Part shown: piece by piece, positions 11,729 through 24,086 of the stretch | How the letters are laid out: the number at the start of each line of letters is the position of its first letter | Numbering within the stretch: position 1 is the first letter of the stretch | NCBI GenBank assembly: GCA_944990035.1 | Contig: CALYLX010000084.1 | Coordinates: 62,001-126,000, forward strand | DNA length: 64,000 bases | Direction of reading: 5' to 3' | DNA from: Clitopilus passeckerianus | Taxonomy: Eukaryota; Basidiomycota; Agaricomycetes; Agaricales; Entolomataceae | Made by a program: the position numbers and the translations under genes | The notes under the pieces: generated by a model | What the model was told of the DNA's origin: nothing | The model's input: the letters and a program-made list of their open reading frames with translations, nothing else | Databases searched by the model: none

Positions 11729-13079
11729 ATGCCTTCCACTCTGTTAGACCAAATTCGCTCGTTGGTAGTCGTTCATGTCGACTCCATGGATCCGCAGTTT
11801 GCTTTGCGACACCATCTTTGCTGTGACATGACTTCAAACCAAGCGCTTGTATATCTTCAGGCCACGAAGCCTGAAAGTGCTCCTCTGGTGAAAGAAGCGA
11901 AAGCATATGTTCAAGGACAAACAAATTCTTCAGAATCCGATCCTAAGGCATACCTATTAAACGTCGTCGATGTGCTTGTGAGTATACGTGCTTTCCTTCA
12001 TATGACCCCCTCTCATATCCATCAAGACAGTTCTGCTTGCAAAGCAAGTTTATCCTCACATTACAGGAAAGGTTCATGCACAAACCTCTCCGTCTACCGC
12101 AAACGACGTGGAAAAAACGAAGGCACATGCTATCAAGCTTATCTCTCTGTTTGAGGCTCATGGTATTGAAAGGTATGGGGTTCTAACCGGATATTAATAA
12201 AAGCTGTGAATTTGAGATTCGTTCTGTATAGATCCCGCTCTTGCATCAAGATCCCCGCCACTCCCGAAGGGATTACTGCCTGCAAGGAACTTCAAGAGCT
12301 AGGAATTAATACGCTTGCGACGGCTGTGTCATCTTGGGAGCAATGCGTTGCAGCGATGCAAGCTAATTGTATCTACGCTGCTCCTTACTTCAATGGTGGC
12401 TCTCGTGCCTTTATATAATTACATATTCGTCTAACTAACCTTCCGTAGAACTGCGCGTCCACTTTGACGCAGAGCTCAGAAAGGAGTATGCAGATCCTGC
12501 CAGGGAGCATCCCTCCTCACCAGGTGTGCGCAAAGGAATTGCAGCCCTAAAAGGCTCTGGAACTTCCGTCATGCCCGCCAGGTATGCCGTCAATCTAGAC
12601 ATTCTCACTTCTCATGGAACGTCCTAATACTTTCTTGCAGCATAATTTCTATCCAAGAGGCATGTATGAAGGTCCTCGCTAGATAACCGTACCTAATGAA
12701 CTGCGTCTCCAAGATAATCGCTTTGGTCTCTTTTCGACCAGGTTGCATCACAATCCCTGGGCACTTGCTTGACGCCTTGGCTGCCCTGCCAGAGCTACCA
12801 GCGGAGCAACTAGCGCCAAATGAGGACACATTCGGTGAGTTATTTGCAGAAGGAGTAGCCTAGTTCGTATACTGAAGCATGTTTTCCAAAGTTTCGGGAG
12901 GTATGGTAGATTACGTCGCAAATGGTACCGATAGTCTACGCAATGTTTTCCTCGAGCAGCCAGACATTGCCAGGAGAGTCGCCGAGGCAGTCGCAATCTT
13001 TGATACCTTTGAGAGGAAGAGTATGGAATTCGTCAGGTCTGGCAGAATTGACGTAGAATGGGATGGGGTGTCTTTGTGA
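11729..13079 (+). CDS. Transaldolase-family protein
   Basis: This is a Schiff-base aldolase of the transaldolase/fructose-6-phosphate aldolase family; transaldolase moves a three-carbon unit in the non-oxidative pentose phosphate pathway. Visible blocks are DMTSNQALVYLQAT near the N-terminus, the strand GKVHAQTSPSTAND, and SRSCIKIPATPEGITACKEL, in which the lysine of the IKIPAT motif should form the imine. LGINTLATAVSSWEQCVAA and NCIYAAPYFNGG follow. Later exons give IPGHLLDALAALPE and a C-terminal helical region ending VEWDGVSL. About six exons. It is a more divergent form than the main cytosolic yeast enzyme, so activity on the classical substrates is likely but not proved. The start is the first ATG, just downstream of the shared promoter. 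Confidence 0.75.
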
Positions 13080-13210
13080 TACCATGGCTGCATCAGGGAC
13101 ATGTCTTGTAATGCCTTCTCAATTGTATTGCGGCAAAGCAAAATATGTATATTCGTGCTCTCAAACTAAAAACACAGTTCCTAGTCTTTCACACTTGTAA
13201 ATGTCACGTC

Positions 13211-14103
13211 CTAATCCAGACTCGCAAGAGTGCGCCTAATAGGAGTGATAAATTAGCAAAGAACACAAACTCCTCGAGTTCGATCAACTTACTTGAACAC
13301 AGCAATGGGGCGGATGGGACCTCGTGGAGTGTTCTCATGTCCGTCACCATGCCCTTCGTGACGTGCGTCTACCGCCGGGTTGTTGCTGGAATCTGACCGT
13401 TCTTCAGCCTTCCTGGCGCTAAGGTCCTCCGACGGCTTATCATTTCGCGGTTGGTTGTCCTTTCGGGCTTCCACCTCAGAGTCAGTGGGATCCACACCGC
13501 GAGGCTTGTTCTCATCCTGCGGTGTCCCTAGGATAATACTGTGTTAGAGCCTTTCCGTGAAGTTCCAGGCTTCTATCTCACCTTGGTGGTTTCGTGCCTC
13601 AACCTTGCTGTCACCAGGCTCTGACCTTGCTTTGGGAGGCTCCGTCTGCGGTGGGCTGTCACCCCTGGGTGCTGGGTCGGGGTTGCGAGCTGCCACAGGC
13701 TTAGAGTCCTTCGAAGCGTCACGTTTCCGTGAAATAGCGTCTCGGACATGACGGGGCATAGAGTCCTTGGGACGTTCTCTACGCCAGGTTGAGGTGGTCT
13801 CTGCACCATCCTCACGCTTGTTGACATTGCTCGTGCTGGCATCGGCTGCACGAGGGTCATTGCCGCCACCTGGAACGTAGGAGCGAGCCGAGTGATGCAC
13901 CGTTGAACGCGCTTCAACCGCAACTGGGGCTGCCTCCATGCTGCGCCTCATAGCTCTCACGTCAATGTTCCTGTTGTGGCCGTTAGATGATTTCCAGTCC
14001 AGTAGGGTGGGCGAGATACTGACCTTCTTCCGATTGGTGCAGCGATAGCAGCGGGAACGCTGCCGAAAGCCAGAGCCAAAACGAGGGTTGATGCAAAAAT
14101 CAT
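13211..14103 (-). CDS. Small secreted, highly charged repeat-containing protein
   Basis: I do not recognise a family. The first exon gives a clear signal peptide, MIFASTLVLALAFGSVPAAI followed by AAPIGRR, so the protein should enter the secretory pathway. The mature part is about 250 residues, very rich in Arg, Asp, Glu, Ser and Pro, with almost no hydrophobic residues, and so is probably disordered. A short motif of the form VEAR or (V)xAR recurs: VEARST, VAARNP, VEARNH, VEARKD, LSARKA and VDARHE. Dibasic sites (NKRE, RKRD) could be cut by a Kex2-type protease. Introns lie near 13985 and 13530, and a third with a perfect GTAAGT donor at about 13291 leads to a short last exon ending FKRTLASLD. 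If that intron is not used, the protein stops at 13289. A TATA box lies about 180 nt upstream. Confidence 0.6.
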
Positions 14104-14281
14104 TGTGAATTAAGGGATGATGAAGTTGCAACACGGAAAAGGAGGGAAGGTAATATTAATCAAGGTCTACTTGAGAAAATATTCCAAAGGAGAGAGGATG
14201 GACGAGTTCTAAGGCAACCTGCGCCAAAGAGATGTGAGTTGGGGTGAGCACGGCTGAGGTATCATCGAGGATGCAAGGGCG

Positions 14282-14289
14282 TATTTATA
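14282..14289 (-). promoter_or_regulatory. TATA box of the secreted-protein gene
   Basis: On the minus strand this reads TATAAATA, about 180 nt before the ATG at 14103. A good TATA box fits an inducible or highly expressed gene. The leader would then be about 150 nt long. Confidence 0.5.
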
Positions 14290-14655
14290 CAGCCTGCATC
14301 AGCTCATGAAACCAGGGCGGTGATGGCTGTGTTCGTTGATGGGGTGAAACCGTTGTTACAGGAGGGCTGAGCGGCTAAGGAGTTTCCATCTGATTCTCTG
14401 ATGCAGAGTGCGAAATTGGCTTCGCCTCCAAGAAGATTAAATTGCCGTCGTGGAGTATCAGAAATGTACTACATGAAGAACGTCTGTTAGCGTCTATCAT
14501 TGAATGAATCCACGAATGAGTGTTCGGGTGTTGGGAACAATTCAAGAGCACTTGACGGGGTATAAGATTGAAGAAATCAAAATGTCGATGTCAAAGTCAG
14601 AGGGATTGAAGTGAGCTTTCAATGGTCAACCGGCGACTGTTCTATGGAGAGCTGC

Positions 14656-15593
14656 TTAGATGAGATTCGCTGCCACCATGATACGTCCAAAATCCTCAAA
14701 GCTGATGGATTTGTCTGGAGAGTTTGAAAAGGCTTCGATCATGTCTACCATCTGAGGAAAAGTTAAGTCTTTAGTATTTGCTTAGAAGAGAACCAGAGGA
14801 AACAGACCTCTTCAGCTTTTATCTTCTCCCCAAGAAGCTTCGCCACCCTTTGAATGTCCTTGAGCAGGATCTTTTGGTTGGCCATGTCTGATGACGGGGT
14901 TGAAGGGAAGAATAGAGCGAATGCGTCCATGGCCCCCTGTCGTTGTTGCTGGTTCAGTTTTCGAGTCGAGGATGCCTTCCATTCAGGGGTTTGTGCCGTG
15001 TCGGACTCGCTGGAAGATCTGTGGCGGGTTTTTCTCCGTGTACCTGCTTTGGCACGACCAGAAAGGTCTTCATCCTCGTAGTCACTTCCAGAATCCGTGG
15101 CCTCAGAGCCCTGTCGGTCATCTTCCATATATTCATCGCTTTCGTTCAGGGGTTCATGAACATCCGCCGGGTCCTCTGCCTCGTTCTCCATGAGAACAGC
15201 ACAGACTGAGCGCCAATCTTCCCTGCTAACCGTTCCTTCACCCACATTCTGCTCTTCCACCTTGTTAGATTGTGAGGTCGACCACCCTGAGGCGGCATTT
15301 CGGAAAACGGAAAGCACTTCGTCATCGTGGGATGGCAGATTGAGGAGCTTCAGTGCCCTAGGTATCGCAGAAAGTTTGATATGAGATGCTTGAGATTCTT
15401 GAAATTTATCCTCGTCATCAATAATGAATCCTCCGCCACTGGGCTTCGGATGCTCGTCGACAAGGAAGCCACCTCCCGAATCTATTATTTGTGATGGAGG
15501 ACTGAGAACATCTGCTTCGGCGTCGAATGCATCATCAATTATACGCTGAAGCCTTAAGGGGAGAGCATAAAAGAGGTTTTCTGTGGAAGCCAT
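14656..15593 (-). CDS. EF-hand-like acidic protein of unknown role
   Basis: The product has about 290 residues in two exons. The N-terminus reads ENLFYALPLRLQRIIDDAFD, followed by two similar glycine-rich blocks (SGGGFLVDE and SGGGFIIDD). The middle is strongly acidic and then basic (EDEDLSGRAKAGTRRKTRHR), with a likely phosphorylated Ser-rich stretch. The C-terminal part has helical character: QGAMDAFALFFP, then LLKDIQRVAKLLGEKIKAEE. After the intron, MVDMIEAFSNSPDKSISFED is a degenerate EF-hand loop whose first calcium-binding positions are Ser rather than Asp. This calmodulin/centrin-like end suggests protein binding rather than strong calcium binding. It lies head-to-head with CBP3, 179 nt apart. 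I cannot name the function. Confidence 0.7.
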
Positions 15594-15772
15594 TCCCTGA
15601 GAATTCGGGATGGTGGGCGTATAACAGGACCTTCGAGTCAGTGAAAGCGGAACTCAAAGATGGAGCGCGACCGTCGACGCGTTTCGGTCACGTGGTCATG
15701 CGCTTGATCGAGAGTGACGGAAACCCGAGACTTGTGCAGTGGACGCAGGCCAGCTCGCTGTCTCCTTCTGCG

Positions 15773-16943
15773 ATGAACCCCATGGCTGCTTACCTGCGCC
15801 CGGCCTCTAGGTCTCTGAAGGGTACTAGAATAACCTCCTACACTCGCACTGCAGTCCGTTACTCTTCCAGCACAACGCCACAGCCAGAAAAATCGCACTC
15901 TCGAACGGCAGTACCTTCAGGGAATACAAACTCTGAAAGTCCCAAATTACCACAGCGAGAAACAACACGGTTAGCCAAATACTTGGAGTCCTCGCCTGCT
16001 GCAAAGAAGGCTTTTCTGAGTCTCGTTGGCCTTTTCGGTTATGACACTCCGAGGCAGGGCGCAACATTCAGAACCTTCCATTTCTATCGAGACATTTGTG
16101 CCCTACCTCCAGATGAAAACAGAGAATTTTGGCAGGGTGGTGCGTGCATTCTGGATTTGCATCTATACCCACTAACTGGAAAGAACAGACTGTCGCCTTC
16201 CGCCTACTTTTCAGTCATGGTTCACCATCACCAACTTACATGTGTGGATGATGACTGTTCGACTACGCGCCCTCCCTGAACCATATGGGAAACACTATGT
16301 TGCCGGCCTTGTGGACCATTTCTTCCTAGATGTCGAAGATCGCGTCCGTGCCGTACTTCAACCCCCTGACAAACCTCGGGACCCGTACACATTCCAGACA
16401 TCTTTCTACGTCAACCCGAATGCACCTGGTGCGACAGAAGCTGAAGCCCGAATGCCCGACGGGAAAGTCAAACCCAGAGGAAAGGCACCCGAAAGGCTCG
16501 TCACCCAGCAGCTAAAGATTTTCAAGGAGCAGTGGGCCGGGATGGGCATGGCGTTCGATCTTGGACTCGTTCAGGGTGATATGGAGATGGCGGGAGCAGT
16601 CTGGCGTAACTTCCTTGGTGCACGAGGTGCTCAAGGCATTGCATTCCCGGAGGACAACACCGGTGGAGCAGAACGGAGATTCAGGAGGACAGTCAACCTT
16701 GTAGGGGGAGAGGTGGTAAACGTTTCCAAAGTCAATGTCGAGACGGAAGAAACAAAGGACGACGGATCTGGTGTCCATGATTTCTCGCCAGAGGACGCGG
16801 ACCTGTATCTGGAATACCCTCAGCTTATGCTTGACCTGGTTACCTATGTCAGGAGAGAGCTTGTGCGGTTGGAGAATATCCCTGACCGGGATATTATCAA
16901 TGGTGCCTACTCAAACCTCAAGTTTGGTCCTGTACGGGAGTAA
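15773..16943 (+). CDS. CBP3: CBP3, ubiquinol-cytochrome c reductase assembly chaperone
   Basis: CBP3 works in the mitochondrial matrix on the ribosome, helping translation and assembly of cytochrome b for respiratory complex III. The first 35 residues are basic and rich in Ser, Thr and Arg without acidic residues (AYLRPASRSLKGTR), a clear mitochondrial presequence. The family domain begins FYRDICALPPDENREFW. A single intron with donor GTGCGT then joins to CRLPPTFQSWFTITNLHVW, the best conserved block of the family. It continues with MVDHFFLDVEDRVR-like sequence and KIFKEQWAGMGMAFDLGL, then VWRNFLGARG. The remainder of the C-terminus is a fungal extension of about 90 residues ending LKFGPVRE. 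The start at 15773 keeps the presequence intact; the frame is open upstream, but there it overlaps the divergent gene. Confidence 0.88.
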
Positions 16944-17049
16944 AAAGACAGCAGAAAAGTACTCTAATTTATCCAATGATTATACATTCGCTCTTCACCC
17001 CTACTTACATTGTAATCCTCTGTAACATAATCAACTAATAGAGCCATGT

Positions 17050-19129
17050 TTAAGTCGTCTTAATCTTCATGTGGACCGATTTCGGCCTGGTGAGTTGGTC
17101 ATAACCTAGGAGGGACAGGGTTGAGCAACGAAACGGTAAAATAGATGCGGAGTTAACTCACCGAATTTACTGAGACTGACGCCTCGTCCGCTGTTCTTGA
17201 CACCAGTCCATGCCAGAGCAGGATCAAGATAATCGCATCTGTTCAAGAAGACTGTACCAGTCTCCAATTGATCAGTTATTTCCAAGAATGCCTCTTCTGA
17301 ATCTTTGTTCGCTTCTGCATTTGTCCAAACAGAAGCCGTAAGGCCATAGGGCGAATCGTTCATGAGTTTAATAGCTTCCTCATCGGTGGAGACCTATGCA
17401 GAACCAAGGGTTAAATTGAGAGTACGGGGGCAGGGGCATAGACATTACCTTTTGAATGCCGACAACAGGGCCGAAGGTCTCTTCGGTCATAACATCCATT
17501 GCTATTTCCATTGGAGATGCCTTAGTAAATATTGTCTGAATTTGGTTGGAGAAGTGACTGACAATGGTCCACGTTAATCAGTACTTGCGGAGCCACATAG
17601 GTTGTACCCCTGTTCGAGCGATCTTGGTTAACTGAACAGCAAAAAGATATACCACTACTCACGGTTTTGCAGCGGGGAATAAGTTCTCAGGAATGAGGGC
17701 CTTAGCGCCAGCGGATACTGTTGAGGGCCCATGAGACGGCGGAGGAATGAATGATAGCAGCAACGACCATACCAGCATCAGCGACTTGCTTGCGGATCCT
17801 CTCAGCGCTGGGAAGGCTAACAACAGGCCCGAGATTGGTATTCGGTGAGGTGGGGTCTCCAAGATTGTATTTCTGGTTACATCACCCTTAGTCTTCATAT
17901 TGATAGCTTCATTCCGATCTCTTACCTTCGTTAATTCAGCATAGCGAGCCACGAAGTTATCAAAGAGACTCTCGTGCACATAGATACGCTTGCAGGGCCA
18001 TATCAGCGACGACAACAGAATGTACGGGTAGCTAACCCACCTCGACAGCGCAACAACTTTGCCCAGAATTGAAAAATGCACCTTGATGCACCATGAATTT
18101 AATGTCTTGAAGTGAGATTCTTCAACGCACCGTCAACCAGTTCAGCCACCGTATAGTCGAGGTCAGCGTCTGCCCTCACGTACGCGGGATCCTTTCCACC
18201 GAGCTACGAGTATTCTCATGAATGGTTTATCCATAAACCATGAGAGTGGAGCTCACTTCTAATGCGACACCCGTAAAGCCCTGGGCCTCCGCTGCTGACT
18301 TGGCCACCGACTTGCCACCGACTACGCTTCCGGTGAAAGAAACAAAATTGAGGGAGGGATGTTGGATGGCATAGGTTGTGAGTGATGGCGAAAGATGGAT
18401 AACTTGGATGACGTCCTGCGGAACGCCTGCATTTGTTAGCGCTTTGGCAAATCGTTCGGCGGTGACTGGTGTCTGGGGTGAAGGCTTGAACAGCACTGCG
18501 TTGCCTGCGATGATGGCGGGCAAGACCGAATTGATAGAGACCAGGTAGGGGAAGCTGGCACGACATAGGTAAGGCAGTCGCTTAGGCAGCAAGGTACAGT
18601 AGAAAACGTACTTCCAGGGTGCGATGACCAGTACAACGCCGAGGGGTTCACGCTTGATATACCGTTTGAACCCAGGCCGATCGGTGTCAGTGAGAGGAAC
18701 ATCTGCTAACGCAGAGGCGGCAATAGAGAGCATGTAGTCTGCTCGATCAAGAAATCCCCTAACTTCACCCGGGCATTGAGAAACTGGTCTATCAAGAACG
18801 AGCATGAGATCAAGGTTTCTGTGGTCGGATATAAAGCAAGTCGTGCCTGCCCATCTGCAATGTCAATTCCAAGGGTATCTCATCGGCCATCTTCTTGAAC
18901 TCTTCCTAGATGCTTTAATTAGGGCTAAGAATATGACAGAGTGTATCTGTCCACCTACAATGAACTTGCGACCGATAGCTATCCGTTCTTGGAGGGGGAC
19001 CGCGCGCCATGATTTAAATGCTTGCTCGGCATTTTTGATTTTCTGATCAAGTTCAGCCTGAGAGGGGTAGGTCCTCGAGACGTAAGGCTGTTGGTTATGA
19101 GGAGTTATAGTAGTTTGGATTTCTGCCAT
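17050..19129 (-). CDS. NAD(P)-dependent aldehyde dehydrogenase
   Basis: This encodes an aldehyde dehydrogenase superfamily enzyme that oxidises aldehydes to acids. In order one sees the N-terminus with AEQAFKSWRAVPLQERIAIG, GFKRYIKREPLGVVLVIAPW, then across an intron FPYLVSINSVLPAIIAGNAV and FKPSPQTPVTAERFA, the NAD-binding part. FVSFTGSVVGG and the LGGKDPAYV block (general-base Glu just before it, at the end of VALE) follow. The catalytic cysteine exon is GAFFNSGQSCCAVERIYVHE. The C-terminus has TEETFGPVVGI and ends LTRPKSVHMKIKTT. About ten exons. One junction, between APQVLIN and the TEETFGP exon (about 17500-17575), did not resolve cleanly and may use an unusual donor. A second ATG lies upstream at 19162. 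Only about 140 nt separate it from the divergent proteasome gene. Confidence 0.88.
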
Positions 19130-19265
19130 GATGGTTGATGAAGTGAAGTACTGTAGTGCCATTGAAATCTAATCTGTAACCCAGCATCACGTGAAGCCGC
19201 GTGTGCGTGCATCTCATCTCGTACGTACGCGGCCTTGAACAAACCACTCTCTTCGTCGTTCCAAC

Positions 19266-20282
19266 ATGTATTCTAAGCCTGGATTCGATTTTTCCAATGA
19301 GATCCGGTATGCTCGAAGCGTGTCTTTAATAGAATGAAGTTCATTGAATTCTTCCGTAGGAACAACTTCATGGCAGAGAAGGGCCTGCCTCTCCCTAAGG
19401 CCACAAGTACAGGAACGACTATCGTTGGGTGCTTATTCAAAGATGGTATAGTTCTGGGTGCGGACACACGAGCAACTGAAGGAGATATTGTGGCGGACAA
19501 GAACTGTGAAAAGGTATGCCTTGATCGTCTGCAACCAACGCTCTGCTGATTGTCTTGCCAGATCCATTATATCACTGAATCTATCCGATGCTGTGGTGCT
19601 GGTACTGCTGCCGATACAGAATTTACCACTGCACTTATTTCATCCAACATGGAGCTGCACGGGCTATCAACGGGGAGAAAGCCACGCGTCGTGACAGCGA
19701 TGACTATGCTCAAACAAATGCTCTTCAGGTAGACTTTTTCCTGGAGTATCTATCAAAGGCATTTTACATTTTCTGTTATAGGTATCAGGGTCATATAGGA
19801 GCGGCGCTCGTTCTCGGAGGTGTTGATAGCACGGGAGCTCATCTTTTCACGATCCACCCCCATGGTTCTACGGACAAGCTCCCGTATGTAACCATGGGTT
19901 CTGGAAGTCTTGCTGCGATGGCTGTGTTCGAATCGTCTTGGAGAGCAAACATGGAGGTCAGTACTTCAAATCAATTCGTTCAAAGGCGTGTTTTTATCAG
20001 AAAGTCTGTTAGCGCGAAGAAGCACTTGACTTGGTCAAGGCCGCGATCTCAGCGGGTATCTTCAACGATCTCGGGTCAGGATCCAACGTTGATGCTTGCA
20101 TTATCACATCAACGCATACGGAAATGCTGCGAAACGTTGAGATGCCCAACGAACGTGTCCAGAAAGAAAGAGACTACAAATTCAGACGAGGAACCACGGC
20201 TTGGAAGTCGGAGAACATACGCAGCCTCATTGTTAGTGAAGACATCATTCCTCTAGGCGCCGAAGCCATGGATACCTCATAA
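19266..20282 (+). CDS. PUP1: 20S proteasome subunit beta-2 (PUP1/PSMB7), trypsin-like catalytic subunit
   Basis: This is one of the three proteolytic subunits of the 20S proteasome, responsible for cleavage after basic residues. The first short exon [14 protein letters not shown] splices into [18 protein letters not shown], the propeptide. Autolysis before Thr33 gives the mature N-terminus [20 protein letters not shown], with the catalytic Thr1, Asp17 and Lys33 environment ([14 protein letters not shown]) as in yeast PUP1. [20 protein letters not shown] and [20 protein letters not shown] follow, then [15 protein letters not shown] and [13 protein letters not shown]. The C-terminal tail [12 protein letters not shown] corresponds to the arm that embraces the neighbouring beta-3 subunit. 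About six exons, all joining cleanly, so the gene looks intact. It shares a very short divergent promoter with the aldehyde dehydrogenase. Confidence 0.93.
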
Positions 20283-20435
20283 TTGCTATAACACTTCACA
20301 TGTATTATAGAAAGTTACAAATGTTCCATTCAGCACATAACAGGGAGGGGTTAGTAGACTGAGTATAGGCCAACTCGTCGTTGATGCGAGGTGGATTGGA
20401 AGCTGGGAACTCGATGGGTTGGCCCTGTCGGGAAG

Positions 20436-20443
20436 AAAAAAAA
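20436..20443 (-). terminator. RNA polymerase III terminator of tRNA-Val
   Basis: Eight consecutive T on the minus strand start immediately after the discriminator base, the usual Pol III stop signal. Confidence 0.8.
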
Positions 20444-20517
20444 TGAGTCGACCCAGGCTCGAACTGAGGACCTTCTGTGTGTTAGACAGATGCGATAACC
20501 AACTACGCCATCGACCC
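20444..20517 (-). tRNA. tRNA-Val (anticodon AAC)
   Basis: The minus strand folds into a full cloverleaf of 74 nt including the discriminator A. The acceptor stem GGGTCGA pairs with TCGACTC (one G-T wobble). The D arm is GCGTAGTTGGTTATCGC. The anticodon loop CTAACAC sits between TCTGT and ACAGA, giving anticodon AAC, which reads GTT and, after inosine modification, GTC. The T arm is CTCAG-TTCGAGC-CTGGG. There is no intron. The A and B boxes are intact, and a run of T directly follows the 3' end. Confidence 0.93.
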
Positions 20518-20638
20518 ATGATGAACTTGTGGGCTTTGGAATAACACTAGATGTCCCTCCCATCTCATTAGCGAAGTTCCCTAGATCAAATGTTTCCCAG
20601 ATTTTTCTTTTCTGTTAACACTGGGACCATCGTCAGAA

Positions 20639-23553
<2,915 letters not shown>

Positions 23554-24086
23554 CGGGGTATAAAGACATAGGCGTTGGCCTATCAAATATACGTGTTGTT
23601 TCACGTAAATATAGGGCTTTCCAGCGTCGGTATACAGTGCGTTTTGACCAACGGTGGTGATTGAAAGATGGAGTCATGTTTCTGTGTTTACTATTCAATT
23701 TCAGGCAAGCCTGGGTGGGGCTGTGTAAGCATCACGTTCGCCAATCGAAAGCTACGCTACGCTCTCTTAGCCTCTCTACCAGACCAGTCAATCCACGGCG
23801 GGTTGCACGGCCAAGTTTCATCATACAAACAGCTTGAGACGTAAAAGGATGTAGCCCACGTTAATTCCTGCGGGGCACGTTTCCGCAGCCAGGCGATCAC
23901 ACTCCAATGCCCAAGATTTTGCAGACTCCAGTTGGCGTTGCTTGCGGCCTCATGACGCCAACCCCACGCAGTGGCGATAACGAGTTTCATTTATGGCTAG
24001 CGGAGGCTATGCGAGACTCCTCTGAGCTTGGCTGTCAGAGTTAAAGCAGACTTCTCTTTCCCGCTCTTTCAAGAAGGCGAGCTGGA
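23554..24086. other. Intergenic stretch, no supported gene
   Basis: This holds the TRM4 3' end and the upstream region of the DUF3433 gene. A 77-codon open frame on the minus strand (23757-23990) has an unremarkable composition and no recognisable motif, so I do not call it. Confidence 0.5.
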
